Assembly (NCBI GenBank): GCA_026873275.1
Contig: JANTUC010000012.1
Location: forward strand, 454,001-518,000
From: Pseudopithomyces maydicus
Lineage: Eukaryota > Ascomycota > Dothideomycetes > Pleosporales > Didymosphaeriaceae
Length of the DNA stretch: 64,000 nucleotides
Reading direction: 5' to 3'
Shown here: one piece after another, positions 1-9,690 of the stretch
How positions within the stretch are numbered: position 1 is the first letter of the stretch
Layout of the letters: each line of letters begins with the position of its first letter
Made by a program: the position numbers and the translations under genes
The notes under the pieces: generated by a model
The model's input: the letters and a program-made list of their open reading frames with translations, nothing else
Databases searched by the model: none
What the model was told of the DNA's origin: nothing

Positions 1-936
1 GGGGAGGGACGGGGAAGGTTTCGATGTATATCACAGCTATGAGCCCTTCAGGTGGGAAAACATGATTGATATCCATACAAAACGCGCACTGATATGATAT
101 AATACTAGAGGCGTATGCGAAGTATACACTTCTATAAACGAGTGCGTCATGGCGTACGGTAGAGAGACTACGATGGAGAATACTACGATGGATGAGACCA
201 GAGTCAGGTGGTTCGCCCTCTATGACATACCCAGTGAAGCCTACACATTAATTTACGCCGGGATGCCACGCCATGCTTGTTCGCACGTATCAATAACACG
301 CTCCCCTATGAAGTTCTCCGTCTTCCCAAGAGAGGCATTGTTATCGTCCACCCCAGGCATCTCAGGCTTCCACTCCCACAGTGCGCAGGATGCATCCTTT
401 CTCCCAGAGTATTGTACTATAGGGTGCAGACCAGACTTTGATATCCAGTCGCCCAGTAGACACAACGTTGCGACAGCCTCGTACATTGGAACACGTATGT
501 ATGGGACCAGCCCATCGTACCCAGGGTGTTTAGCACCATACAGCCTTCCGACCTTCTTGCTGACCCTGCATTTTAGTTGCATCCCCCAACCGGGCCTTTT
601 AGTCTGGTGAGGAAGTAATAGTGTTCTTGGATAACTATATTGTATGTAGACAGACACCATGCATCATGCCACTACAAGATTTTCCAATATTCTAATTATT
701 ACTTCCATCTTATAACGAAGCTGTTTTTGCTTGTTTCTTCAAAGCCAGATTTGCATCACAGTTCTACCTTGCAACGTGTTGTACCTATGGCCTTTGGTTC
801 AAGCAGATTTTCCCTATAGTCCTCTCGCATTAACACTAAAACCTGGATAGTGTAGGACAGAAGTCAAATTGGGATGTGTGCTATCTACCAATTCGAACGA
901 AATAAAGAAGGAGGCAGGTCTATGAATGTTGATAAT
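1..936. other. left edge, no recognised gene
   Basis: Overlapping open frames exist on both strands, about 150-610 forward and 253-582 reverse. Neither matches a family I know, and neither has convincing introns or a clear advantage over the other. The reverse frame would end in a 110-residue polypeptide of ordinary composition and could be the tail of an unrecognised or decayed gene. Bases 660-936 are AT-rich and act as the 3' flank of the reverse-strand gene that ends at 937. Confidence 0.4.
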
Positions 937-2823
937 TTACAACTCGTCCCTCAACTTGTCCAACTCATCAGCCTGCTTCTCCAACTCCTCTATCTTCTTG
1001 CGGAGATCCTGTTTTCCTTTCGACAACTCTGCCTTTTTGATCTCTAGCTCAGCATTGTCCTCTCCACCAATATCCGTTGGTGTATCGTTGGATTTTGTAT
1101 TTATCTTCCACACGTTGAACGATCCGTTTTGTGCGGGCTGACTACCTCCATAACCAGTACCGAATAACACATGTTCTTTCACGACAGCAATACCAGCCTG
1201 GAAGTAATCCTCCAATATGTCTTCCCTAAGGATTTCTCCCGTGAATTTATTGAGGGCAATGAACGAGCCGGGTCCACTAGCAAACAACGAGCCCTCAGTC
1301 CAAACTCCAGTCGTACCGGTGAGCACAAGGTCGTTTACAACCACAGGTGTGACTTTGGCTGTGTTGTTTCGCGGGGCCGCAGTCTGCCACTTTGTCGTTC
1401 CGTCTTTCAAGTTGACAGCACCGAAAGCTGAATTCGAGATCGTCTCGCCGCTTGGAAAAAGGGTAAAGTTGACGCGGTTGCTGTTGAGAGCAGTGTAATA
1501 AACAGTATCGCGGTCGACTGCAACTCCCCAGCTTAACCCACCCTCGAGCCCGCCGGGTGCAGCGTTGATGGCCCAGAGCATGCTCCCCGTCTGTGCACTG
1601 AACGCGTACAAGTTTCCGTTCTTCTGGCCTGCGACGACAACGTCTTTCTTGCTTGGTGTGTATTCAGATCCGAGAACGAAAGCGGGCGCCATGCCAAAGT
1701 CGGTGTCGTTTCCGATGTTCTTGGGGCAGTTCGGTCCAGGGGGTGCACTTGGGTCCCCTGACCAAGCTCCCTGAACGCATGCAACGTTCCAGGCATCAAG
1801 TGGACCGAGTGTGCGATACCAGTTGATTACACCGGTATCGATGTCAAGGGCGAGAACGGAGGTCTGATAGACGTTGCGGGGAAGGCAAGGCTCGTTGACA
1901 AGGTGCCCAGTCTGTACACTGAGGTTCTGGTTGGCGTTCTGGCATTCTATGAGCTCATCTGGGAGATTGAACAGCTGACCCGTACCGATGAATACTTGGT
2001 TGCGAATTGGGTCAATTGATGGTTGTGAGCCCCAAACAGAGGCCCCGGCAAGTTCCGAGCCTGGAGGAATCATGTGCGTAGTCCAGATCAAGGCAAGGCG
2101 TCCGTGGCGGAGTTCTATAGCATTCATGGTACCGTGATGTGTGAATTTGTAGCTTGGGTCGAGTGCTGGAACAGCGGATTCGGACGTTGACACTCCAAAG
2201 AACACGCGATGATTGTATACGGTTGGAGACTGCGTCAGCATTGACAGAGGATTATTTCCGATCTCCAAAGTATCGATGACTTGGCCAGTATTCTTGTTGA
2301 CAGCGACTACCAGGGCTCGAGCAAGTGTCCCGAAGTAGAGCACATCTCCATCGGAGACGGGCGTGCTGCGCGACGCAAGTGCTGCACCAGTTGCAACAAT
2401 GCTATCACTGTTACCCTTGACTTTCAAAATCAACTCCGTGACATTCAAGGTCCAGTGTTCTTTGCAAGTCTCGTACTCGAGTGCCACAAGCAAGCCTCCA
2501 AAGGTGGTATAATAAGCGATGCCATTCTCGATGAGCGGTGCGGCGCTCATGCCAGGGTCGTACTTCTTCTGGCATACTGACGATAATGTTTCAACGTTGG
2601 CAGAACTAATCTGGGCATCAGTACCTGCCCAATGATTGTTGTAGACGTCGGCACCAAAGCCAAGCCAGTTTCCACCAGGGGGTGGTTGTGTCGAGGGTAT
2701 CTGAGGTTCTGGGGTACAATCGGCAACATTGGAGGAGTCTCCGTTGGCGCTGATAAATTTTTGATCATTCGCAATGGCCCCAAAAGGCAAGAGCAGAAGA
2801 AGAGCTAGACTTTGGAGAGCCAT
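937..2823 (-). CDS. secreted PQQ-type beta-propeller protein (polyvinyl-alcohol dehydrogenase-like)
   Basis: Single-exon gene for 628 residues. Residues 1-18 are a hydrophobic signal peptide ending near AIA. From about residue 50 to 570 the chain has repeated blades of the quinoprotein alcohol dehydrogenase-like type, seen as recurring VLALDIDTG, NLYAFSAQTGSMLWA and FIALNKFTGEIL patterns. This fold is shared by polyvinyl-alcohol and other PQQ dehydrogenases, so a secreted oxidoreductase acting on alcohols or sugars is the likely role. Substrate and true PQQ use cannot be told from sequence. Several N-x-S/T sites fit secretion. An odd feature is the last 45 residues, which are highly charged with heptad-like spacing (LRKKIEELEKQADELDKL) and should form a coiled coil, perhaps for oligomerisation. 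The start is the ATG at 2823, directly before the signal peptide. Confidence 0.8.
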   Translation of the reverse strand: MALQSLALLLLLPFGAIANDQKFISANGDSSNVADCTPEPQIPSTQPPPGGNWLGFGADVYNNHWAGTDAQISSANVETLSSVCQKKYDPGMSAAPLIENGIAYYTTFGGLLVALEYETCKEHWTLNVTELILKVKGNSDSIVATGAALASRSTPVSDGDVLYFGTLARALVVAVNKNTGQVIDTLEIGNNPLSMLTQSPTVYNHRVFFGVSTSESAVPALDPSYKFTHHGTMNAIELRHGRLALIWTTHMIPPGSELAGASVWGSQPSIDPIRNQVFIGTGQLFNLPDELIECQNANQNLSVQTGHLVNEPCLPRNVYQTSVLALDIDTGVINWYRTLGPLDAWNVACVQGAWSGDPSAPPGPNCPKNIGNDTDFGMAPAFVLGSEYTPSKKDVVVAGQKNGNLYAFSAQTGSMLWAINAAPGGLEGGLSWGVAVDRDTVYYTALNSNRVNFTLFPSGETISNSAFGAVNLKDGTTKWQTAAPRNNTAKVTPVVVNDLVLTGTTGVWTEGSLFASGPGSFIALNKFTGEILREDILEDYFQAGIAVVKEHVLFGTGYGGSQPAQNGSFNVWKINTKSNDTPTDIGGEDNAELEIKKAELSKGKQDLRKKIEELEKQADELDKLRDEL

Positions 2824-3572
2824 GGTGAATGGCGCGGCCGGTCAAGAGGCGACTGTTGAAAGAATGCGAGGTCGCGTATTGACCGACCTCACTTCTCTTA
2901 TACTACATATTTAGGTATTTTTTTAGCACCCACATTATCATACTCATGTTCGGCTGGGGCGAGACACCCATCAGGTTGCAAACTGTCTATCCTGTCAAGT
3001 GACTGCTCTTATTCGGATACCGCCCCAGAACTTCCTGATTGATTGATCCTAGTTCTTATTGGCTGACGTGATCGTGCTCTACCAGCTGATGATGCGCTAC
3101 TAGGATCCTTGTTCACTGTTTTCGAGACAAGTCTAACCTTAAAAATAACTAGCTTAGACAGGCCTTTTGCAATCTGAGGTAATGTGATGATCGAATTTCC
3201 GTGCTTTATCTCTCCCTAACCAGGCAGCTATACGGGCCTTAATTCAGCCGGTCTGTGCCATCGAGTTAGATTTATTGATTTTCGAAGGATTGGGCGTTCG
3301 TGACCACTATGCCTGAATCAGGCAGTGTTTAAGCAGGATACCAATGCGTCGGTGTCTTGACTGGGAAGCTTATTGGCCGAACTGAAAACCATCGAACGGT
3401 TATGCCTCAGGCCGACTCAAGCGATATGCGAACAGCGAATCGCAGTTGGATAGCCATGTAACTGTCAGTCAGTCATCCGATTATGGTCGCACAGCCATGT
3501 AATTCTTTTAATTAAACCTAGGTCTAAGCCGTGCCAGTGACTATGTACAAACTAATGCTGATAGACGAATTA
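2824..3572. promoter_or_regulatory. intergenic region upstream of the PQQ-type gene
   Basis: 749 bases between two reverse-strand genes. The part next to 2823 should hold the promoter of the PQQ-type gene and the part next to 3573 the 3' end of the P450 gene. The sequence is AT-rich with no open frame of note and no repeat. Confidence 0.4.
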
Positions 3573-5315
3573 TCAGCACTTCGCTTGCGATCCGTTTTCT
3601 ATTGTCTTTGACCATCTCAACGCTATCTTTTGAGGCTCACAAATCTCACTCAGTAACCTCTGTTCAATGTCTTCCGCAAGCTTTTTCACCCGGCGACATG
3701 CTTCAAGCATATTTTCACCCGGCTCAAGCGCAGGCTCGACGCGATGATCACGGAAAAGCGCTGCCAAGGCACCGACAAGTTCAGCTTGGGAGAACCTCTT
3801 GCCAGGACAGACGAGTCGAGAATAAGCCCAAGGAAAGAACTCCGGCGTTGTGTCTGGAGGCAAGACTTCGTCCTCAAATGAAGATGCTGGTGTGATGAAC
3901 CGTTTTGGGTTCCACTCTAGGCTGTCGGTGCCCCAGCACGAGGGCATCGTCGACAATGATGGTAGATTGATTTCGACAGGGGTGTGAGCTGGAATCATAT
4001 ATTCGTTTCCTTGATGCCTGATTACACGTGGTTGGGAGCCTGTATTTTTCACGAGCTGGCTGATCGGGTGCGAAAGTCGTAATGTTTCGTACATGACGGC
4101 CCAGCATCGCTTTAGTTTTGCGCATGTCACATAGTTCCACTTTTCAATGTCGCTTGTGTCAGTGTAGTGATGGATTTCCTCGGAGATCCAGTCTTGAATA
4201 GCAGGATGTGCTGCCAGTTCAGCAAGAGTATAGGCTAGAGTAAGTGCCGTTGTGTCATTGCCTGCAAAAGCGAAGACGAAGAGATCACTGATTATCTCAT
4301 CCTTGGTTAAGATTGCCGTGTTTCCTACAGTGGTTTCTGTTCTGAGACTGCCGGAGCCTTCCTCTTCGCAAGCGCGGACCAGGTTTGTTACCAAGTTTGC
4401 CGATGACGTTGCTCCTCGCGCGATTGCGTTCCTCTCTTCATTGATCAGGTATGTGATATAGTCACGGAAGTTTGCGACGGCATGTCCAGCTTTCTGCCAT
4501 CCTTTAGGGAGCCACCAGCTGTCGCGCAGCTTCTTCTCGCCAAATACCATAATAGGCACAATCCTGTGTAGAATAGTTGCGATACTATCACGGTACCCAA
4601 ATGCCCCGTCTTTTGCATCAGTGCCGGCGGCCTTCTCCCTTGCTTCGCTCTCCTCCTTCCCTTCGAATGGATAGGATCTGCCAAAAAGAGCCGCAGCTAG
4701 GACGTTTAGCGAGAATATCTGGGTGTCTTGCGCCAAGGTCCGTATCGGTTTCTTTGCCCTGTTTACCCAGTACTCCAACATCTGACTGGCCTCCTTCAAT
4801 GACTCGTGCCATACCATTTCCGCGTTTCTCTCCGTAAAGGTGACAGCAGCTACCTTTCGATGCCTCATCCATTCCTTGCCCTCAGTGGTAGCAAGATTCT
4901 TGCCATAGATATTCAGGACTGCAAACGCCTCGAGATCTCTCCCAAACTCGTCCTTTCTCTTTAGTATGTCGTCGGCAACTTCAAAATTACTGACTTTGAC
5001 AATGTTACCGCTGGGAGTGCAAATGATGAAGAGCTCACTAAGCTTTTGATGAGTGCGGTATCTTTCCCTGGATTCCCAGCCACGCTTGTATTTCGCAACG
5101 AAGGACTTTGTGAAAGGTAGACGAGCCACAATGGGTATGACCAGTGGAGAGAAAATCATCCATAACGGACCGCCTGGTGTGATGAATCGGACAGTTATAG
5201 GGAGACCAATTAGACGCGCATTGGCATAGTTGCGATACAGATCGAAGAGCGACCAGATCACAAGTGCCAGAGGCGGTACTGATAACGCGAGGAATACATA
5301 GAAAAGAGACGACAT
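3573..5315 (-). CDS. cytochrome P450 monooxygenase with atypical heme loop
   Basis: Intron-free gene for 580 residues with an N-terminal membrane anchor (about residues 5-25), placing it on the ER facing the cytosol. Visible P450 hallmarks in order are the I-helix AGNDTT, the K-helix ETLR (ExxR), the WNPKRF motif and the cysteine loop FFPWAYSRLVCPGKRFSQ. In the canonical loop FxxGxRxCxG, Gly sits four and Arg two residues before the heme-ligand Cys. Here those places hold Ser and Leu, with an Arg one position earlier, while Cys and the final Gly are kept. The enzyme probably hydroxylates a lipophilic substrate with electrons from P450 reductase; the substrate is unknown. I chose the ATG at 5315 because the anchor starts there; an in-frame upstream extension (to 5390) has no anchor-like character. 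It lies far from the PKS cluster, so a link is not supported. Confidence 0.85.
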   Translation of the reverse strand: MSSLFYVFLALSVPPLALVIWSLFDLYRNYANARLIGLPITVRFITPGGPLWMIFSPLVIPIVARLPFTKSFVAKYKRGWESRERYRTHQKLSELFIICTPSGNIVKVSNFEVADDILKRKDEFGRDLEAFAVLNIYGKNLATTEGKEWMRHRKVAAVTFTERNAEMVWHESLKEASQMLEYWVNRAKKPIRTLAQDTQIFSLNVLAAALFGRSYPFEGKEESEAREKAAGTDAKDGAFGYRDSIATILHRIVPIMVFGEKKLRDSWWLPKGWQKAGHAVANFRDYITYLINEERNAIARGATSSANLVTNLVRACEEEGSGSLRTETTVGNTAILTKDEIISDLFVFAFAGNDTTALTLAYTLAELAAHPAIQDWISEEIHHYTDTSDIEKWNYVTCAKLKRCWAVMYETLRLSHPISQLVKNTGSQPRVIRHQGNEYMIPAHTPVEINLPSLSTMPSCWGTDSLEWNPKRFITPASSFEDEVLPPDTTPEFFPWAYSRLVCPGKRFSQAELVGALAALFRDHRVEPALEPGENMLEACRRVKKLAEDIEQRLLSEICEPQKIALRWSKTIENGSQAKC

Positions 5316-6105
5316 GCTGGAACGCAGAATTAAGGTCGAGAAAGATGCAAAAGCAATGCAAGGATCATAGGATAGTACGCGCCTTCGCACGGAAAATCAA
5401 GGTCGAGAGATATCTACGTGTGTGGCTAGCGGGGGTGCCGAAAGAGCCAGAAGGCAATTGTAAGCCCTGAATAAATTCCAATAAGATGCAACAACAAGAC
5501 GCGCGACACAATGGGGACAGACGATGGAGCTGGCATGTAATTGAAAAGGAGGTGTAAACTATCGTATTTTACGCCACATTAATTTGTCGCGACACTAGCT
5601 ACGCCCTGTCAGCACCAAAACACTAAAGCGGCACGTGCAATAACGACCCCCAAAAATGGTACTCATTTCTGAATTGTTCCATTCAAATCAGTTTAGTCTA
5701 AAAATCAAAAACGATTAATCTCAAAACTATTAACCTCGAAAACTGTTAACCTCAAAAACTGTTAATCAAAAACTATAACTTAGTAGCTTTCAAGCTCAGA
5801 TAATCATTGGAGCTTAGATCCCTTGCAAATGAAACAGCACCTATCACGGGCTTGGTCCTTCTCGCATGCCCTGATTAACCACTCTCCCTCTCCACTGAAC
5901 TCCTTCAAACTTCTTCAACCTTATTCTGTAGTGTGATGCTACAGATTAACAAAGGGAAAAGAAATCAGAAAGAGAAAACTTGTAATGACACTAACTTGCT
6001 TTTCGCTTTTCCGTTCCATTGCGTATGCATTTCTAGGAATGAAAATATAGCCATGGCGACAAGAAAGATGTCTCCAGATCTGAATAAGAAATTCGGGTAA
6101 AACCA
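5316..6105. promoter_or_regulatory. AT-rich intergenic region upstream of the P450 gene
   Basis: 790 bases holding the P450 promoter and the 3' end of the next reverse-strand gene. It contains a short tandem repeat at 5703-5779 and a pyrimidine-rich stretch near 5880-5930. No gene is visible. Confidence 0.4.
5703..5779. repeat. imperfect 16-17-base tandem repeat
   Basis: Four to five diverged copies of a unit resembling CTCAAAAACTGTTAAC follow each other, differing at one or two bases and slightly in length. It lies about 390 bases upstream of the P450 start. Whether it has any function is unknown. Confidence 0.7.
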
Positions 6106-9100
6106 CTAAAGAATTTCGTCTTCATATTCAAATCCTGGTTGATGCGATACCGCCTGGGACATTCTGAACTGGTGTTCAGCGAGGTGCCCTTGGATTCCGG
6201 CGGCATCTGACTCCTCATAGGACATGAACTGTGGAGGTGGTTCATATCCAGGGGCTGGTTCGTATTCAGGATACATGGGTTGTTCGTAGCCAGGAATCGA
6301 AGCGGGTCCGGTCAAGTCAGAGCCTAGGTAACTAGGTGCTTGCTGAGCGTATCCCGGTTGGTCACCTTGAGAATCATTGGCCGGTCGGGAAGACTGATAA
6401 TCAAGGCCAAAAGATCCCCGGTCACCACGGACTGCGTCTTGCAAAGTGTTGTCCTGCATGCGTTCCTCATGCAGAACTCGACGACCTAGTGGATCACTGG
6501 ACTTTTCAGAACGTTCAGCCGACGGGATGTTTCGTTGATAGGTGGACTGGGGCGTCACCTCATCCCACTGATCTACTTCTTGTAGATATGACTCCTCCCG
6601 CATCTGCCGCAGCTCCCGGCGCGTAGGTCCTGTAGCTGCTCCAGAGCTATTATTGCGCCGTGGGCCGCCAATATTAGCATGTGCCATTCTAGTCCGAGGA
6701 TTGAGCATGAAACGAGACGGTAAGTGCTGTTTCTTCTTTGGGCGTTCATCCTCGAATTCATCCTCGGATCCATCGTCAGATTCCACGTCGCGGGAACGCT
6801 TATCACCAGCATGATAGATCGGCGATCTATTCAAAGGCGAAACGATGGGATACACATGGCGATCTTGATTCACCCCCAAAACACGGCCAGTCTCCAAATT
6901 CGGCGAGTGGTGATTGGCATTTGAGAAGCGGCGTTTGTCTCCATGATCACCAGCCGGTTTCGGAATTGCTGATTCATAGATGGCCGCTGTGCCAGTGGGT
7001 TGTGAGACTGGGGGAAACCGTCGGTAGGCTCTCCAATGATCTCCTGGTTGCCATTGTTCCCAAAGGGTACTGTGGACATTGAGCTAGGCTGCCACTGATT
7101 CGAAGCGGCATTTACATCCCCAAAAGACATTTGAGATTGCTCTTCAAAATACTGAGATGGGATGTTTGCTTCTAGAGTTCCATGGCTTTGATACCCGTTT
7201 GGAGGGGGAATGACGAATTATCCTGGTAATTTGGAATGGCCATGTCCTCGTACGCTGGGGCGACCTTGTCCTCATACACTGGGGCGACCATGTTCTCGTA
7301 CGCTGGGGGATCATGTCCTCGTATGCTGGTGCAACCATGTCCTTGTACTCTGGAGGCAGATTGCTCAGGAAATCGTTTTCAAAGTCTGCAGTGCCGACAG
7401 GGCTTTCAACGGAGCTTTGGTTATCGTTTTCCAACCTAGTGCTATGTATACCGGTCATAGTATCAGGATTCTCTGCCGAGTCGGCTACCGTTGGCGCTGG
7501 CAAGTCAGCCTCCGCTGGTGCTGGCAAGTTGACGTCTGCTGGTGCTGGCAAGTCGTCTGTCATTGGCGCTGTCATGTCGACCACCGGCGGCGGTGCCAAG
7601 TTGACCTCCGCTGGCGCTGGCAGGTTGGCTGTCGTCGGTGCCGTCGAGTCGGCTGTCGTTGGTGCTGCTGAGTCGACCACCGGTGGCGCTGTCGCAACTT
7701 CAAAACCTGGTCGAAAGCCTCCTTTATCGTCGGCCGCAAGAGCAGCAGCCCGTTCCAGCTTGGTGTTGAATATGTCGTGAGGCAATCCGCGTGCTTTCAT
7801 CGACTCCAACAACTGCTTCTGGGTATTCTTGCGCTCATAGGACCTGACCTCGTACGACGCATCCTTCTTGTTTGAAGGAACCCATATGCCCAACAGCATT
7901 CTACCAAGCTCGTTGGAGATGATTTGCTGTGAAGCTTGATGATTCGCGTGTGGCCCGGTATTTCCAGAGCTTGCTCCCGCAGTTTGGCCAACATTTACAG
8001 CGCCAGGTATGTGATCCCGCATGAAAGTCTGCAGAGATTCGATGTTGCTGCGTTGGTTGGCTTGTCTGATGGCGTCATATACTGGAAGCATGTACACTGA
8101 CATATCGACTTCAAGCATTTCGGTTGATTCGAATGCGATATGACTTCGACCTGGGTGCTGTTTTTTGAAGTTTCGCAGCTCTTGTGCGTATTTCTCGAAC
8201 AGACCTTGTGAAGCATACTCGCAGTATGGAAGATCCACGACGAAGGAAACATCAAGCCCCTTCATCTTAGTGACAGCATTCAAACCAAAGTGTCGAACAA
8301 TGCCGGACCAGCGATCTGCTTCACCCATGGGTCCTATGGGTGCTGTCATGATCAAGGTGACTTTGAGTGGGATGCTTAAGATCGCAGCCCTAGTAAAACT
8401 CTCTGAAAGAGTATCTCGAAGTTCCTTGTGCCAGTGTGCAAATTTCCTGACTGCGGTTGTCTTTTCGCGCGGTCGTATAATTTCATCCGTGTAATGAAAC
8501 CGCGATTCACCCCCAAAGGTGAATTTGCCGTGGTGTCGTTTTGACTTTGTACCATCGAGGCGCACGCGATGCTCACCATCTACCTCTTTTTGCAGATCTT
8601 CGTTCTCGATGCTCATCATTTGGCGGGTGTTCAAGAACTTTTGGTCTTCGGTGAGTGCATCCGATTTGAAGACGACGTGACAGAAGTGCTCGGAGCCACG
8701 GTCGAATTCGATCTGGTGTGGGGGTGTTTGGATATGCTCGAAATTGCCTTCTGGAGTTGGTCGAAGTCAATGCTGCCACTCTTGGGTCCTTCTTGATCTC
8801 GGCCAGTACGAGCCTCCTCAGGTGACAGCGCTTGGGTCATGTCTAATGAAGAGTCGCCAGCTCGCGGACTGATGAGATCTCTTTCTGAGACAGCCGCATT
8901 GGTGGGCTGTTCCGGGTACATCTTGCCAGATGCGTTTGTAAGGACGTGGGTGGTGATGCGCAAAGCGTGCTGTAGGAACGTTCTTGAAGTCCGTTGGATG
9001 TCGAACTCGATTGGAGGTGGAGCGCGTAGCTTCCACGACGTCTGGAGCGATCTGAATGCTAATCTGATAGTTTGAGCGTGTCCGTAGCTTCTGCGATGTG

Positions 9101-9229
9101 CTTGCGTGTGGGTCGCTGGGTGACAAAGTTGGTCAGAAGTGGTGCGTGTTGTCGCTGCAGGAGCCCGCAGACTTTCTGATCAAGTTGCGTGGAATGAGGG
9201 GTTCCGAGCAATGCAGAATTGAGGGGCAT
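6106..9229 (-). CDS. large unrecognised protein, reading frame broken at five points
   Basis: I do not recognise this family. Overlapping open frames on one strand join into a product of about 1,042 residues if one base is added at each of five points: near 9060, and at the five-G runs (forward strand) 8720-8724, 7305-7309, 7204-7208 and 7010-7014. Each junction then reads smoothly, for example HPPHQIEFDRGSEHF across 8720 and NSSFPPPNGYQ across 7204. The middle part, about 7700-8630, resembles a folded domain. Downstream of it come an Ala/Pro-rich repeat (units like DLPAPAEVN) and an eight-residue repeat (VAPAYEDM-like). The C-terminal third is disordered and Gln/Pro/Tyr-rich, with an acidic-basic patch ending DERPKKKQ, a possible nuclear signal. 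The start at 9229 is the first ATG of the leading frame. The breaks may be assembly errors or real decay. Confidence 0.55.
7241..7359 (-). repeat. 24-base coding minisatellite with one 23-base unit
   Basis: Five units follow in tandem at 7241-7264, 7265-7288, 7289-7311, 7312-7335 and 7336-7359. Each encodes an eight-residue motif like VAPAYEDM. The third unit has 23 bases instead of 24 and a run of five G, which throws the downstream units out of frame although their codons still match the motif. Confidence 0.85.
7480..7690 (-). repeat. Ala/Pro-rich coding repeat
   Basis: Diverged repeats of 24 to 30 bases encode units such as DLPAPADVN, NLPAPAEAD and DSTAPTTAN inside the large unrecognised gene. 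They probably form an extended linker. Confidence 0.75.
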
Positions 9230-9384
9230 GTTTTGCCTGTGGAATATATAGGACTGCCAAGAAAGTTGAAAATATTGGGTTGCGCGAGGCGCGTCGCGTT
9301 TGAAGTGAAGGGAGAGTTGGGCGAACGCATCGCAACGGTATTCCACTTTCAGGGAGCTGCACATTACAGTCCTAAGAGCGCTTC

Positions 9385-9690
9385 TTAGTAGACCGTACCG
9401 CTTAATATATTCTCAGCGTTCGTCTCCATACGCATGCGGCGGTCAGGGGAGTACCAGGCGATTAGGTCGTCTGAGCAGACTAAGTCCTCGACTCGGTCAA
9501 AGGCCTCCTCCTCGATAGGCCTAAATCGTTGAAATTTGTTCTTCTTTAACAGTTTGGCAAGCATTCGGAAGACCCTTCCGAATTGTGGAAAGAAATTGCG
9601 GTAGGAGTTGCAGTATCCTGCGATATCAGCTGTAGCAAATAGTGTTCGCGAATCAAGAGCCCGCTGTAGTCCCAGCCTCGAAGCCAATAA
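9385..9690 (-). mobile_element. Ty3/gypsy retrotransposon remnant (reverse transcriptase to RNase H junction)
   Basis: About 100 residues match the end of the reverse transcriptase and the beginning of RNase H of Ty3/gypsy elements. The remnant shows AGYCNSYRNFFPQFGR (element pattern GYxxxYRxFIxxF), then ALxKLLKK-like, then EEEAFDRVEDLVCSDDLIAWYSPDR, and finally METNAENILSGTVY where intact elements have ETDAS. The RNase H catalytic Asp is therefore changed to Asn. No protease, integrase or long terminal repeats are visible nearby. This is a decayed fragment, not an active element. It lies only 156 bases upstream of the proposed start of the broken gene at 6106-9229. Confidence 0.75.

Noticed and set aside
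149..660. Open frames on both strands at the left edge
   Set aside because: They overlap almost completely, match no family I know, and neither has supporting context. I described the region instead of calling a gene.
7144..9126. Introns as the cause of the frame changes in the large unknown gene
   Set aside because: The frame changes occur within a few bases at G/C runs, with coding-like sequence on both sides and no room for a spliceable intron.
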